Source: Tolypothrix bouteillei VB521301
Lineage (GTDB): Bacteria > Cyanobacteriota > Cyanobacteriia > Cyanobacteriales > Nostocaceae
Direction: 5' to 3'
Length of the DNA: 64,000 bases
Assembly (NCBI RefSeq): GCF_000760695.4
Contig: NZ_JHEG04000001.1
Location: 5,586,204-5,650,203, forward strand
Shown here: one piece after another, positions 27,995 through 35,886 of the stretch
How positions within the stretch are numbered: the first letter of the stretch is position 1
Layout of the letters: each line of letters opens with the position of its first letter
Notes under the pieces: generated by a model
The model's input: only the letters and a program-made list of their open reading frames with translations
What the model was told of the DNA's origin: nothing
Database searches by the model: none
Position numbers and translations under genes: made by a program

Positions 27995-28948
27995 TTAATT
28001 AGAATTCTCTTGCAACCACGTCAATAAATCTGATTCATTAGAAAAATCTAACAGTGCAAGAGCTAAATTCTCTAGTTGCGCTACTGATAACCGAGTCATG
28101 CGTTGTTGCAATTGCTGAGCCACTCCGCCTATGCGGCGTTCAAGTTGACGCACAACTAACTGCAGTACTTCTTCCTGCTTAACTTCCTCTTTGACTTCTT
28201 CGCGAACTTCCTCTTTGACTTCTTCGCGAACTTCCTCTTTGACTTCTTCGCGAACTTCCTCTTTGACTTCTTCGCGAACTTCCTCTTTGACTTCTTCGCG
28301 AACTTCCTCGTAGTACCTTGTCTTCTTGATGTCAAAATCGCTCAATCTGAACATTTTAGCTAACTCCTGACGGTTAATACGTGGTAGTTTGTACAGTACA
28401 ATTGTTTCTATCAAGTCTAACACTTGCTGTTGTGCCTGTTTGGGAAGTTCTGTACGTGCTTTGTCAACTAAATTTTGCGCTGCTCGTGGAGTACGTTTTT
28501 TTGTCTCCACAACTAGCTTCATGATTCCAACTCCCAAGGATTGTTCAGCTATATCCCCTAGCTCGTTTAAATACAAACATATGACTTGATCGCTTCCCAG
28601 TAAATTCACAAATGGATCTACTTCCATTGGCTCCATACTACGTCTAGCAAAAATTACAACGGCTCGCCACTTTTTAGTTGGCGCGTAAAGACGTATGTAG
28701 AGAAAAATTTCCGAGAATAACCTGGCGTATAGTTCGGGATCTTTCTGAAATTGAACTTCAACAAAGAAAATTGGTTTTCCTTTAAATTAGGAGTGGAAGA
28801 AATATTCCATCTATCGAAAAGCTGTTTGTTTTAATTCCACGGAAGCAAAATCATAAGCACTTGCTTCCGTTTTTTGCTGGGAAATAAGTTCAAAAAAAGC
28901 CTCCGGAAATGTTTGAAATAGACGGTAAAAAATTGAGTCGGTTTTCAT
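27995..28948 (-). pseudogene. Decayed Rpn/PD-(D/E)XK-type transposase
   Basis: The 213-codon frame at 27995-28636 is the C-terminal two thirds of a cyanobacterial Rpn-like recombination-promoting nuclease. Reading further upstream on the same strand recovers the N-terminus: ATG at 28948 gives MKTDSIFYRLFQTFPEAFFE and ASAYDFASVELKQTAFR, then a frame break near IDGIFLP, another after CCACTCCTAATT, and then KPIFFVEVQFQKDPELYAR. At least two indels separate these pieces, so the gene is inactive. The C-terminal part carries a charged EVREEVKE tandem repeat. Confidence 0.75.
28181..28309 (-). repeat. Perfect 24-bp tandem repeat, five copies
   Basis: Five identical 24-bp units starting AACTTCCTCTTTG run from 28181 to 28300, with a 9-base partial sixth. 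Each encodes the octapeptide EVREEVKE inside the Rpn-like pseudogene, predicted to be a charged helix. Perfect identity means recent slippage expansion. Confidence 0.9.
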
Positions 28949-29093
28949 ATCAGCCTAGATAAACATTCCTATTATTTTAGGAGGATGTGTGCCAAGCCTC
29001 AATTTATTTTTGTCTGGGCAATTGTAAGCCGTGCTATACAGGTAAAAACCACTTACTTGAGTTTCAAATCCTTGATTCTTCATTAGTCCTCAG

Positions 29094-29786
29094 TCAAGGA
29101 ACAATTTCTACCAATGTACCCTTTTGTACAACCTGATATAATTCCTCTACATCTTTGTTCTTCAAAGAAGGACATCCCAATGTCCAGTTCGTGCGATCGT
29201 CGATCGTGTTGTCGCCGCCTTGAGGAACACCGTGAATACCAACTTCGCCACCGATAGGCTGAGACCAAGCAATTTTACCTTGAGTTTTTGCTTGGAAATG
29301 TTTTCTCCAGGATTGAGGGTTGGGATAATCTAACCACAGAAACTTTGACCATTGCGGGTGAGGGTATAAGTCTTTAATACGCAGGACACCTTCTGGAGTA
29401 CGATTATCGCCTTGTTGTAACTTATCTCCTGTTGGATTACCACCGAAAACGACAGGGTAAGACTTTAATGGTTTTTGCTCGTAGTAAATCGTGAGCCTAT
29501 GCTTTGACTTTTCAATCAAAATAGAAGTCTTATCCTTAACATTTGTACTGTTGATAAGTTGTGAAAGAGGTTGGTTGTAGTTCAAGAATTCTTTGCCTGT
29601 AGGAGGAGTATGCAAAACTTGTTGTGACAGACAACCTGTTAAACACAGTACTTCTGGAATTTCCGTAAAGGGCATAATAAATCCCTGACGCGCTAAAAGA
29701 AGATATAATGTTGAAAAACCGACTCCTAATAAGGCAATTCCAAGAAGAGATCTTTGATGATTTTTAGAAAAACTTTTCCAAAGCAC
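29094..29786 (-). CDS. L,D-transpeptidase (YkuD domain)
   Basis: 230 aa. An N-terminal membrane anchor (about 15-33, SLLGIALLGVGFSTLYLLLA) is followed by a periplasmic domain. The YkuD core (about 85-228) has ILIEKSKHRLTIYY, YPVVFGGNPTGDK, GDNRTPEGVLRI, GGEVGIHGVPQGGDN and the catalytic cysteine in WTLGCPSLKN, preceded by the conserved His. These enzymes form 3-3 peptidoglycan crosslinks or attach proteins to the wall. It is transcribed away from the VOC gene. Confidence 0.9.
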   Translation of the reverse strand: MLWKSFSKNHQRSLLGIALLGVGFSTLYLLLARQGFIMPFTEIPEVLCLTGCLSQQVLHTPPTGKEFLNYNQPLSQLINSTNVKDKTSILIEKSKHRLTIYYEQKPLKSYPVVFGGNPTGDKLQQGDNRTPEGVLRIKDLYPHPQWSKFLWLDYPNPQSWRKHFQAKTQGKIAWSQPIGGEVGIHGVPQGGDNTIDDRTNWTLGCPSLKNKDVEELYQVVQKGTLVEIVP

Positions 29787-29888
29787 GGTATTAAAAAAAT
29801 ATCTAAAGATAGAAGACCTTATCTGCTAGTGTAGTTGAGAAAATTTTCAATCCGCAAGGGAGTTTGACAGAAAAGTTCGAGCAATAGT

Positions 29889-29902
29889 TTTGGTTAACCA
29901 AA
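29889..29902. promoter_or_regulatory. Perfect 14-bp palindrome upstream of the VOC gene
   Basis: TTTGGTTAACCAAA lies in the 240-bp divergent spacer between the L,D-transpeptidase and VOC starts. A perfect palindrome in a divergent promoter region could bind a dimeric regulator, but no candidate regulator is nearby. Confidence 0.3.
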
Positions 29903-30026
29903 GTAGTAATTTACCAAGGCTTTTGAATGCGATCGCATTCACGGGGTTACAGCTATTCTTACACTTGCACAACCATAACATCTAATGAACTACCACTTTG
30001 TTTTTATTGAATGAGGGACATGGCAA

Positions 30027-30401
30027 ATGTTCAAGGGTATTCGAGCCGTCTTTTTTTTCGTAGATGATGTTGTTGTCGCTGCTAATTGGTACAGCCAACT
30101 CCTAAATCTACCAATTAAGTATTTTTACATAAATAATGAAGTACGAGGAGCGCTTATTAATGTCATCGATGTTGAAATGTTTTTCCACCAAGCAGATGAG
30201 AAAATGCGACCGGGTAATGCAGGTCAGATTGCTTACTGGAGCGTAGACAGCTTTTATCAAGCAATGGAACTTGCCCAAAAGCATGGCGCTAAACTTTACC
30301 GAGGTCCATTAACGATTGAGAACAACCAGGCAATCTGTCAAATGTGGGACCCATTTGGAAATCTTTTTGGCTTACAAGGTTCTACTTTGGAATCTCCATG
30401 A
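30027..30401 (+). CDS. VOC-fold (glyoxalase/bleomycin-resistance-like) protein
   Basis: 124 aa single vicinal-oxygen-chelate module: GIRAVFFFVDDVVVAANWYSQLL at the start, then GALINVIDVEMFFHQA, YWSVDSFYQAMELAQKHGAK and CQMWDPFGNLFGLQGST at the C-terminus, the typical DPxGN ending. One or two metal-ligand positions are plausible (His at about 55, Glu near 18-20 absent). The substrate is unknown. It lies upstream of the short photolyase-like gene. Confidence 0.8.
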   Translation: MFKGIRAVFFFVDDVVVAANWYSQLLNLPIKYFYINNEVRGALINVIDVEMFFHQADEKMRPGNAGQIAYWSVDSFYQAMELAQKHGAKLYRGPLTIENNQAICQMWDPFGNLFGLQGSTLESP

Positions 30402-30405
30402 CAGT

Positions 30406-30579
30406 ATGACCAACGATCGACTTTTAACCAGAAGTGTCATGAGGGCGATTGTTGAACACTACTACCAATGCGATCGCTGCGGCGCGATCGGTCATAATAA
30501 TGCTGGGGCTGCGGAGGCAAATTTGCTAGCACCATTTAACTACCTAGCTTTTCTAACCTGCAATTTTGGTGAAACATGA
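30406..30579 (+). CDS. Possible 57-residue small protein overlapping the FAD-domain gene
   Basis: ATG 30406 begins MTNDRLLTRSVMRAIVEHYY, continues through a CDRCG cysteine pair and ends with TGA overlapping the next ATG (ATGA at 30576). The coupling geometry and its place between two plus-strand genes favour translation. Against it are the lack of a clear ribosome site and of any family I recognise, and HIP1 sites within the frame. Treat as doubtful. Confidence 0.25.
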   Translation: MTNDRLLTRSVMRAIVEHYYQCDRCGAIGHNNAGAAEANLLAPFNYLAFLTCNFGET

Positions 30580-31427
30580 CTAACGATATGCGACGCGAGT
30601 TTACCAACCGCGATGAACTAGTAGCTTACCTCCGCGAACAATTTCCTGAAGCCGCACAACGCGATAACAATGTCAGCGAAACTATAGGCGGACGCAAAGC
30701 AGCCAATAAAGCATTGCAAAAAGTAGACCCAGCACGCTATGGAAAAACACGTAACTTTTTCACAGGTGCTGTGACTCGGCTGTCTCCCTACCTTCGCTAT
30801 GGTGTACTCAGTTTGCGCGAAGTTAAAGACTACGCCCTAGAAAAAGTCAAAAACCAAGATGATGCTACAAAATTGGTTAATGAATTAGGCTGGCGCGATT
30901 ATTGGCAGAGACTATATGCCAAACTAGGTGATGGAATTTGGAAAGACCAAGAAGAATATAAAACTGGTTACACTGTCTCTGAATATGCGCCCGAATTACC
31001 CGATGATATTAGGCAAGGAACCACAGGACGAGTTTGTATAGACAGCTTTAGCCGGGAGATGCGGGAGACTGGTTACCTCCACAACCATGCACGCATGTGG
31101 ATGGCAGCGTATGTGGTGCATTGGCGGCGCATCCGTTGGCAACTCGGCGCAAAATGGTTTCTCGAACACCTTCTTGATGGTGACCCAGCCAGTAATAATA
31201 TGTCTTGGCAATGGGTAGCCAGCACCTTCAGTCACAAACCCTATTTTTTCAACCGCGAAAATTTAGAACGATACACCGAAGGCGTTTACTGTCGCCAATG
31301 TCCTCTATACGGTCATTGCGATTTTGAAGGAAGTTATGAAGCCATAGAAGCAAAACTTTTTCCCAAAGGAGAATTTACCAAACAACCCAACAGTCAAAGT
31401 TGGCAAAAAGGGAAAAAGAGACGATAA
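30576..31427 (+). CDS. Short photolyase-like protein: FAD-binding domain only
   Basis: 283 aa corresponding to the C-terminal alpha-helical FAD domain of the cryptochrome/photolyase superfamily, with no N-terminal alpha/beta antenna domain. Motifs are TRLSPYLRYGVLS, NELGWRDYWQ, YLHNHARMWMAAY and the flavin/substrate loop LDGDPASNNMSWQWVAS. The C-terminus has a cysteine group, YCRQCPLYGHC, not usual in classical photolyases. Light-driven DNA repair or signalling is likely but not proven. A separate 138-aa protein at 35887-36303 resembles the missing N-terminal domain. Confidence 0.82.
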   Translation: MTNDMRREFTNRDELVAYLREQFPEAAQRDNNVSETIGGRKAANKALQKVDPARYGKTRNFFTGAVTRLSPYLRYGVLSLREVKDYALEKVKNQDDATKLVNELGWRDYWQRLYAKLGDGIWKDQEEYKTGYTVSEYAPELPDDIRQGTTGRVCIDSFSREMRETGYLHNHARMWMAAYVVHWRRIRWQLGAKWFLEHLLDGDPASNNMSWQWVASTFSHKPYFFNRENLERYTEGVYCRQCPLYGHCDFEGSYEAIEAKLFPKGEFTKQPNSQSWQKGKKRR

Positions 31428-31456
31428 GGTTCTTTTTCCCTTACTCTGAAAGTAAA

Positions 31457-31476
31457 TTATGGCTTCATAGCCATAA
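31457..31476. terminator. Hairpin after the FAD-domain gene
   Basis: TTATGGCT (31457-31464) and AGCCATAA (31469-31476) form a perfect 8-bp stem with a TCAT tetraloop, 30 nt past the stop. No U tract follows. It also marks the left border of the AT-rich island. Confidence 0.4.
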
Positions 31477-31506
31477 CATAACCGGAAATCTTCAATTATA
31501 GTGTGT

Positions 31507-31521
31507 TCTATCTTAATAGAG
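31507..31521. promoter_or_regulatory. Palindrome upstream of the EAD1 gene, shared with the methyltransferase gene
   Basis: TCTATCTTAATAGAG, 39 nt before the EAD1 start, differs at one base from TCTATGTTAATAGAG at 33455-33469 upstream of the methyltransferase. Both form TCTAT...ATAGA inverted repeats. They are a candidate common operator or promoter element for the island. Confidence 0.35.
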
Positions 31522-31559
31522 TGTAGATTGAGTAAGCGATTGTAGCTAAAATGTAACTA

Positions 31560-32162
31560 ATGCTAGAAAAGCTAGAAGGTAAACAGCGTAAAAGATTACA
31601 AGAAGCACTAATGAGTGCATTTCCGTCCTTCACAAAGCTGGAGCAAATGGTGAGCTTCGGATTTAATGAAAATTTGGATAACTTAGCAGGAGGTTATAAT
31701 TCTGATTTAGGGTATGTCATATTTAAACTGATTGAATGGTCTGAAGCAAAGGGAAAACTTCAACAACTACTTATAGTTGTACGTAGTGAAGAAGACGGAG
31801 GAAATTCTAGTAATACAAAGTTGAAGGAAATATGTGAAGAACTACAGCAGGGTCAGACTGTGAGGGGGCAATCTTATGAATTGATGAATCGAAGTCAATT
31901 TGACTTGACAGAAATAATTGCGGAATGTTGTAGTAACCTACTCGGTAAAAATGGACTCGTTGGTTTCGCTTTACCTTGCGATCACTATACTTGTTTAGAG
32001 AGTTTTTGTCGGCGTCTACAGAACGAATTTAATGGAAGAAATATTCAATGTCAAGATTCTCTATCACTCAACCCCAAGCACTCTTCGGTAGAGCTAGCTA
32101 TAAAGAGAATCCAATCTGCAGCTAGCGTACCATACTGCTTTACCAGTTGCCTTAAATCCTGA
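31560..32162 (+). CDS. EAD1 (effector-associated domain) protein, 5' part of a frameshifted gene
   Basis: 200 codons. Residues 1-95 match EAD1, the death-like adaptor of NTP-dependent conflict systems: LEGKQRKRLQEALMSAFPSF, FNENLDNLAGG, FKLIEWSEAKGKLQQLL. Residues about 110-190 form a second domain (LVGFALPCDHYTCLESFC, SSVELAIKRIQS). The frame then ends in PYCFTSCLKS and TGA. The next frame reads on as ALPVALNPDLLHFLRINF, so one base is probably missing around 32110-32125. The gene is AT-rich and HIP1-free, unlike the flanks. EAD1 proteins usually recruit an effector through matching EAD1 partners; none was found nearby. Confidence 0.7.
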   Translation: MLEKLEGKQRKRLQEALMSAFPSFTKLEQMVSFGFNENLDNLAGGYNSDLGYVIFKLIEWSEAKGKLQQLLIVVRSEEDGGNSSNTKLKEICEELQQGQTVRGQSYELMNRSQFDLTEIIAECCSNLLGKNGLVGFALPCDHYTCLESFCRRLQNEFNGRNIQCQDSLSLNPKHSSVELAIKRIQSAASVPYCFTSCLKS

Positions 32163-32163
32163 C

Positions 32164-33198
32164 TTGCTACACTTTCTACGAATTAACTTCTTTCTTGACC
32201 CTCCCGAACAACTTCCTTATACGGTAGAGTTTGAGTTTCTGACTTCTGGATTATGTCATGAAATTGATACAGACTTATATGAAATTGAGCCAGAAATTCG
32301 TGATGTTTTGTTGCAGGGATTGATGAGAAGGGAAAATGCTCCAGAAAGAATTCGAGATATTGCTACGCTGCTTTGGCAGTATATTGAAGAATATTCACCC
32401 TGGGTAGATAGAATTGAATTAGAGCAAGCTCAAAAATTGACTGCTCTTAATTTTTTAAATCCTGATAAGGCAAAGCAGTGGTTAGATAATTCACAAGCCA
32501 ACGCTAGTAAAGTAGGATTGGAGCGAGAATGGTTCATAGCTATGCGTGAGGAAATTCAGCACATCTCTAATATTTCTACCTCACTGCTATTTTCTACTAA
32601 GAATGTAAGTTCTCAATTACACGATAATTACATTTATCATTCAGAAAAAATTCAACCAAAGGATGTTATTACTATCTTTGAGCAAATTACTATAATTCCA
32701 GATCCGATTAATGTTCCATTTCCACAAGCTGATAAGTTTGAGAGAATAATCGACTTACTTTGGCTACTAGCAGTAAAAGATTTAGCAGAAGAAGACATAA
32801 CAAAGCATTATCAATTCAATGTGAGGCAAACCCGCTATTATACTTCGGCTGGAAGATACCTTGGGCTAATAAATAAATTCTCAGATATTTCTAATAATAA
32901 ACTAATGTTTAGTTTGACTAATGAAGGAAAGTATATTGTATATGAGTCCAAAACAAAATGTCTTGATTTAGTCAAAGTAATCTTAAAACATAAAATTTTT
33001 TACAAAGTCTTTGGCTCTACCTTAAATTTAGGAATGATTCCATCAAATGAAGTCATAATTCAACTCATGTCTACAAGCGATCTAAATATGAGTGATAACA
33101 CTATAAGAAGGCGAGCTAGTACTGTTCGAGGGTGGACAGATTGGATTTGGTCAAGTATAGATTGGAGTAAGGATTCAAGTTATTCCAACATCATGTAA
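32164..33198 (+). CDS. 3' part of the frameshifted EAD1 gene, ending in a restriction-enzyme-type C-terminal domain
   Basis: An open frame with no good start; only a TTG at 32164. Residues 1-125 (LRINFFLDPPEQLPYTVEF, FLTSGLCHEI, IRDVLLQGLM, LLWQYIEEYSPW) look like the helical segment that follows EAD-type domains in cyanobacterial conflict proteins. Residues about 155-335 (NVPFPQADKFERIIDLL, YQFNVRQTRYYTSAGRYLGL, LTNEGKYIVYE, NTIRRRASTVRGWTDWI) match the C-terminus of the endonuclease at 34409-35734 with about half the positions identical by eye. It is either a real fusion or a recombination scar. Confidence 0.6.
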   Translation: MLHFLRINFFLDPPEQLPYTVEFEFLTSGLCHEIDTDLYEIEPEIRDVLLQGLMRRENAPERIRDIATLLWQYIEEYSPWVDRIELEQAQKLTALNFLNPDKAKQWLDNSQANASKVGLEREWFIAMREEIQHISNISTSLLFSTKNVSSQLHDNYIYHSEKIQPKDVITIFEQITIIPDPINVPFPQADKFERIIDLLWLLAVKDLAEEDITKHYQFNVRQTRYYTSAGRYLGLINKFSDISNNKLMFSLTNEGKYIVYESKTKCLDLVKVILKHKIFYKVFGSTLNLGMIPSNEVIIQLMSTSDLNMSDNTIRRRASTVRGWTDWIWSSIDWSKDSSYSNIM

Positions 33199-33564
33199 AT
33201 CTTGCCATAATAAGTATTTCTAGCAATTACCTTCAAATCCATATTCTCAATAAGAATTGGAAAATGCTTATGTTAACTTGTTTTATTGAAAATAAAGTTG
33301 GTTGCAAACCATAAAGCTAATCCTGAAAGTCCGTTTGTGCATAGCTTCCAACGCTCTCAATCCTTGCGGCTGGGGAATGGGAGATGTAGCTTTGCAAAAT
33401 AGGTGCAACCTCATCTCAGTTCTAAGTTATAGTTTTATAGTTGATATCCTATACTCTATGTTAATAGAGGCACTGGTGACGCAATAAAGAGTTAATTAAG
33501 ATTAAATAAGTCAAAAAATAGTTTAAATGTACTATAATTGCCCTTAGTTAGTTTTTTGAAAAAA
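33199..33564. other. Spacer between the EAD1 fragment and the methyltransferase
   Basis: 366 bp, AT-rich. The inverted repeat CTCTAT-GTTA-ATAGAG (33454-33469), shared with the EAD1 upstream region, sits 96 nt before the methyltransferase ATG. A 61-codon frame at 33302-33487 has no support. The promoter of the restriction-modification pair should be here. Confidence 0.4.
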
Positions 33565-34416
33565 ATGGTATCAGTAAATAAACTAGTAAAACCTTTTTTG
33601 AAATGGGCAGGAGGAAAAAGACAGCTGATTCCGTCAATCATAGCAAATCATCTTCCCAAAGATTTTAACACAAAAGATAATACATATTTCGAGCCTTTTA
33701 TAGGTGGAGGAGCACTCCTTTTAGCACTACAACCCAAGAAGGCAGTAATTAATGATATTAATACAGAATTGATTAACTGCTATCAAGTGATTAGAGATTC
33801 AGTAGATGAACTAATTAAGGATTTAGAAAAACATGAAAATGAAAAAAATTACTATTACGCAATTAGAAATTGGGATCGGGGAGAAGATTACAAGTACAAA
33901 ACTCCAGTACAAAGAGCATCAAGAATTATATTTCTCAACAAAACTTGTTATAATGGGCTGTTTAGAGTTAATTCATTAGGGCAGTTTAACGTACCATTTG
34001 GTAAGTATAAAAAACCTAATATAGTAGATGTGTCTGTTTTAATCAATGTCAGTAAATATTTAAATCAAAATCAAGTAGAAATATTAAATGTGGATTTTCA
34101 AGAAGCTGTAAAAAATGCTAAGAAAGGAGATTTTCTGTATTTCGATCCTCCTTACGATCCAGTCTCCGACAGTGCATGCTTTACTGACTACTCTCTTAAT
34201 GGATTTAGTAAAATTGACCAAAAAAGATTGAAAGAAACTGTAGACGAATTAGATTGTAGAGGATGTAAAGTTTTACTTAGTAATGCTTATACTCAATTCA
34301 TTATAGAGCTATACAGCAATTATAAGAAGTTTAAAATATCTGCAATTAGAGCTATAAACTCAAATGCACTTAAAAGAGGAAAAGTAGACGAAATATTGAT
34401 TAAAAATTATGATTAA
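33565..34416 (+). CDS. DNA adenine-N6 methyltransferase, D12/Dam class (type II RM)
   Basis: About 283 aa from ATG 33565; a TTG nine codons earlier is open but unlikely. Motif X is KPFLKWAGGKRQLIP, motif I YFEPFIGGGALLLALQ and motif IV FDPPYDP, the DPPY catalytic tetrapeptide, followed by DSACFTDYSLNGFS. This order is the alpha group that includes Dam and M.DpnIIA. Its last 8 bases overlap the start of the endonuclease gene, a usual RM arrangement. The recognition sequence cannot be read from the protein; GATC is common in this class but is only a guess. Confidence 0.92.
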   Translation: MVSVNKLVKPFLKWAGGKRQLIPSIIANHLPKDFNTKDNTYFEPFIGGGALLLALQPKKAVINDINTELINCYQVIRDSVDELIKDLEKHENEKNYYYAIRNWDRGEDYKYKTPVQRASRIIFLNKTCYNGLFRVNSLGQFNVPFGKYKKPNIVDVSVLINVSKYLNQNQVEILNVDFQEAVKNAKKGDFLYFDPPYDPVSDSACFTDYSLNGFSKIDQKRLKETVDELDCRGCKVLLSNAYTQFIIELYSNYKKFKISAIRAINSNALKRGKVDEILIKNYD

Positions 34417-35734
34417 GACATTAGATAATAGGGATAAAAACAGAAATGATATTGCTTGGCAAATATTATTTGAAAAATATTCTATTTTAGAAAATATCAA
34501 TAAAAATGGTTTTTTTGAAATAGATTCTGCAACAATCAATGAAGTTAGAGAAAGTAGATTGATGGCAAAATTCGACCATCATGCGAACTTACCAGGATTA
34601 TTTAAAAATAATAATTTATCCATATTACCAATTTCTAGAAAAAAGTATGTCATAGGTCATTTTGATACTTATTGTAAAGTTAAATATAATCACGCTATAA
34701 AACCCAATCATGTTAATTTTCCCTTAGAAATAAAGAGTATAGATTATACAAACTTATCTTCAGAAAGTATGGCTTTAAGTTGTGCTTTTAATACAGGTAT
34801 TATAGATGCTGTTCTTGGAGGTGAAAAATCCTTTCACACTATTTCTGGTCGAATGTCTACAGGTAGTTTTAAATTCTTTATTAGCAACCTCTCAGAGAGT
34901 AAACCTTATGAGATTTGTGTTGATAATTCTCAATGTGAAATAGACGCAGGCTTTGAAAGTGAAACTTACCTACTGATACTTGAAGCAAAACTATATAATG
35001 TAGATGATTTTTTAATTAGGCAACTTTATTATCCATATAGGCTTTGGTCAAATAAGATAAAAAAGAAAGTCATTCCTGCTTTAATGACATATTCAAATTC
35101 TAATAATATTTTTAGCTTTTTTTTATACGAATTTGATAATTATTTGGATTACAACTCTATAAAGTTAAAAGAACAAAAAGATTATATTATATCTTCTGAA
35201 GAAATAACACAAAAGGATATATTAGGAATATTTCACTCTGTTATTCCAGTTGTTGAACCACCAAACGTTCCCTTTCCACAGGCAAATGATTTTGAAAAAA
35301 TTGTAGATTTACTTACACTGATGTTAAATAAAGAATTAACAAAAGAAGAAATTACAACAAACTATCAATTTGATGTAAGACAAACAAATTACTACACAGA
35401 TGCTACAAGATACCTTGGACTAGTTAATAGATATAAGGATTCAGATACGAAAGAAACAATGTTTCAGTTGACGGAGGAAGGGAAATATTTATTAAACAGG
35501 AAACATAAAGAAAAAATTCTTTCCTTAATTAGAAAAATTTTAGAACATGAGGCTTTCTACAAGTCCTTTCAGGCTACTCTTTCTACTAAAGTAGTACCAT
35601 CTAGTCATGAAATCAGCAAGATTATGTTATCCTGTAACTTGGATTTAAATAACACAACTATCATCAGACGCTCTAGTACAGTTCGTGGATGGATCGAATG
35701 GATATTAAACATAATTTCAGATGAAGAGAAATAA
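34409..35734 (+). CDS. Type II restriction endonuclease, PD-(D/E)XK type
   Basis: 441 aa. The middle of the protein contains a PD-(D/E)XK-like site: the Asp of CEIDAGFESE (about residue 179) and LLILEAKLY with Glu192 and Lys194. Residues about 265-435 form a helical, probably winged-helix DNA-reading domain (NVPFPQANDFEKIVDLL, YQFDVRQTNYYTDATRYLGL, LTEEGKYLLN, TIIRRSSTVRGWIEWI). Overlap with the methyltransferase gene identifies its role. Length is typical for this family. The C-terminal domain is duplicated in the EAD1 fragment 1.2 kb upstream. Strong AT bias suggests transfer. Confidence 0.8.
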   Translation: MIKTLDNRDKNRNDIAWQILFEKYSILENINKNGFFEIDSATINEVRESRLMAKFDHHANLPGLFKNNNLSILPISRKKYVIGHFDTYCKVKYNHAIKPNHVNFPLEIKSIDYTNLSSESMALSCAFNTGIIDAVLGGEKSFHTISGRMSTGSFKFFISNLSESKPYEICVDNSQCEIDAGFESETYLLILEAKLYNVDDFLIRQLYYPYRLWSNKIKKKVIPALMTYSNSNNIFSFFLYEFDNYLDYNSIKLKEQKDYIISSEEITQKDILGIFHSVIPVVEPPNVPFPQANDFEKIVDLLTLMLNKELTKEEITTNYQFDVRQTNYYTDATRYLGLVNRYKDSDTKETMFQLTEEGKYLLNRKHKEKILSLIRKILEHEAFYKSFQATLSTKVVPSSHEISKIMLSCNLDLNNTTIIRRSSTVRGWIEWILNIISDEEK

Positions 35735-35886
35735 AACTTTTTAGCTGAAAAAATTTTATCGCTATAAAAGCTGTGTTACGGAAAATCACTTATTCAGTAC
35801 ACTAAATGCAAGCGCAAGCGTTAGATAATTTAGTATGGGGTATTGCCGAGTAAAAGCCCTAATGAAATAAATTACGTAATCTAAAA

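Noticed and set aside
28181..28309. 24-bp repeats as a CRISPR array
   Set aside because: The copies are directly adjacent, with no spacers, and translate to EVREEVKE within a coding frame.
33302..33487. 61-codon frame before the methyltransferase
   Set aside because: No start support or family; it covers the likely promoter of the RM pair.
31428..35886. Integrative element with att sites around the RM island
   Set aside because: No integrase, tRNA target or flanking direct repeat could be seen, so only compositional evidence of transfer is claimed.
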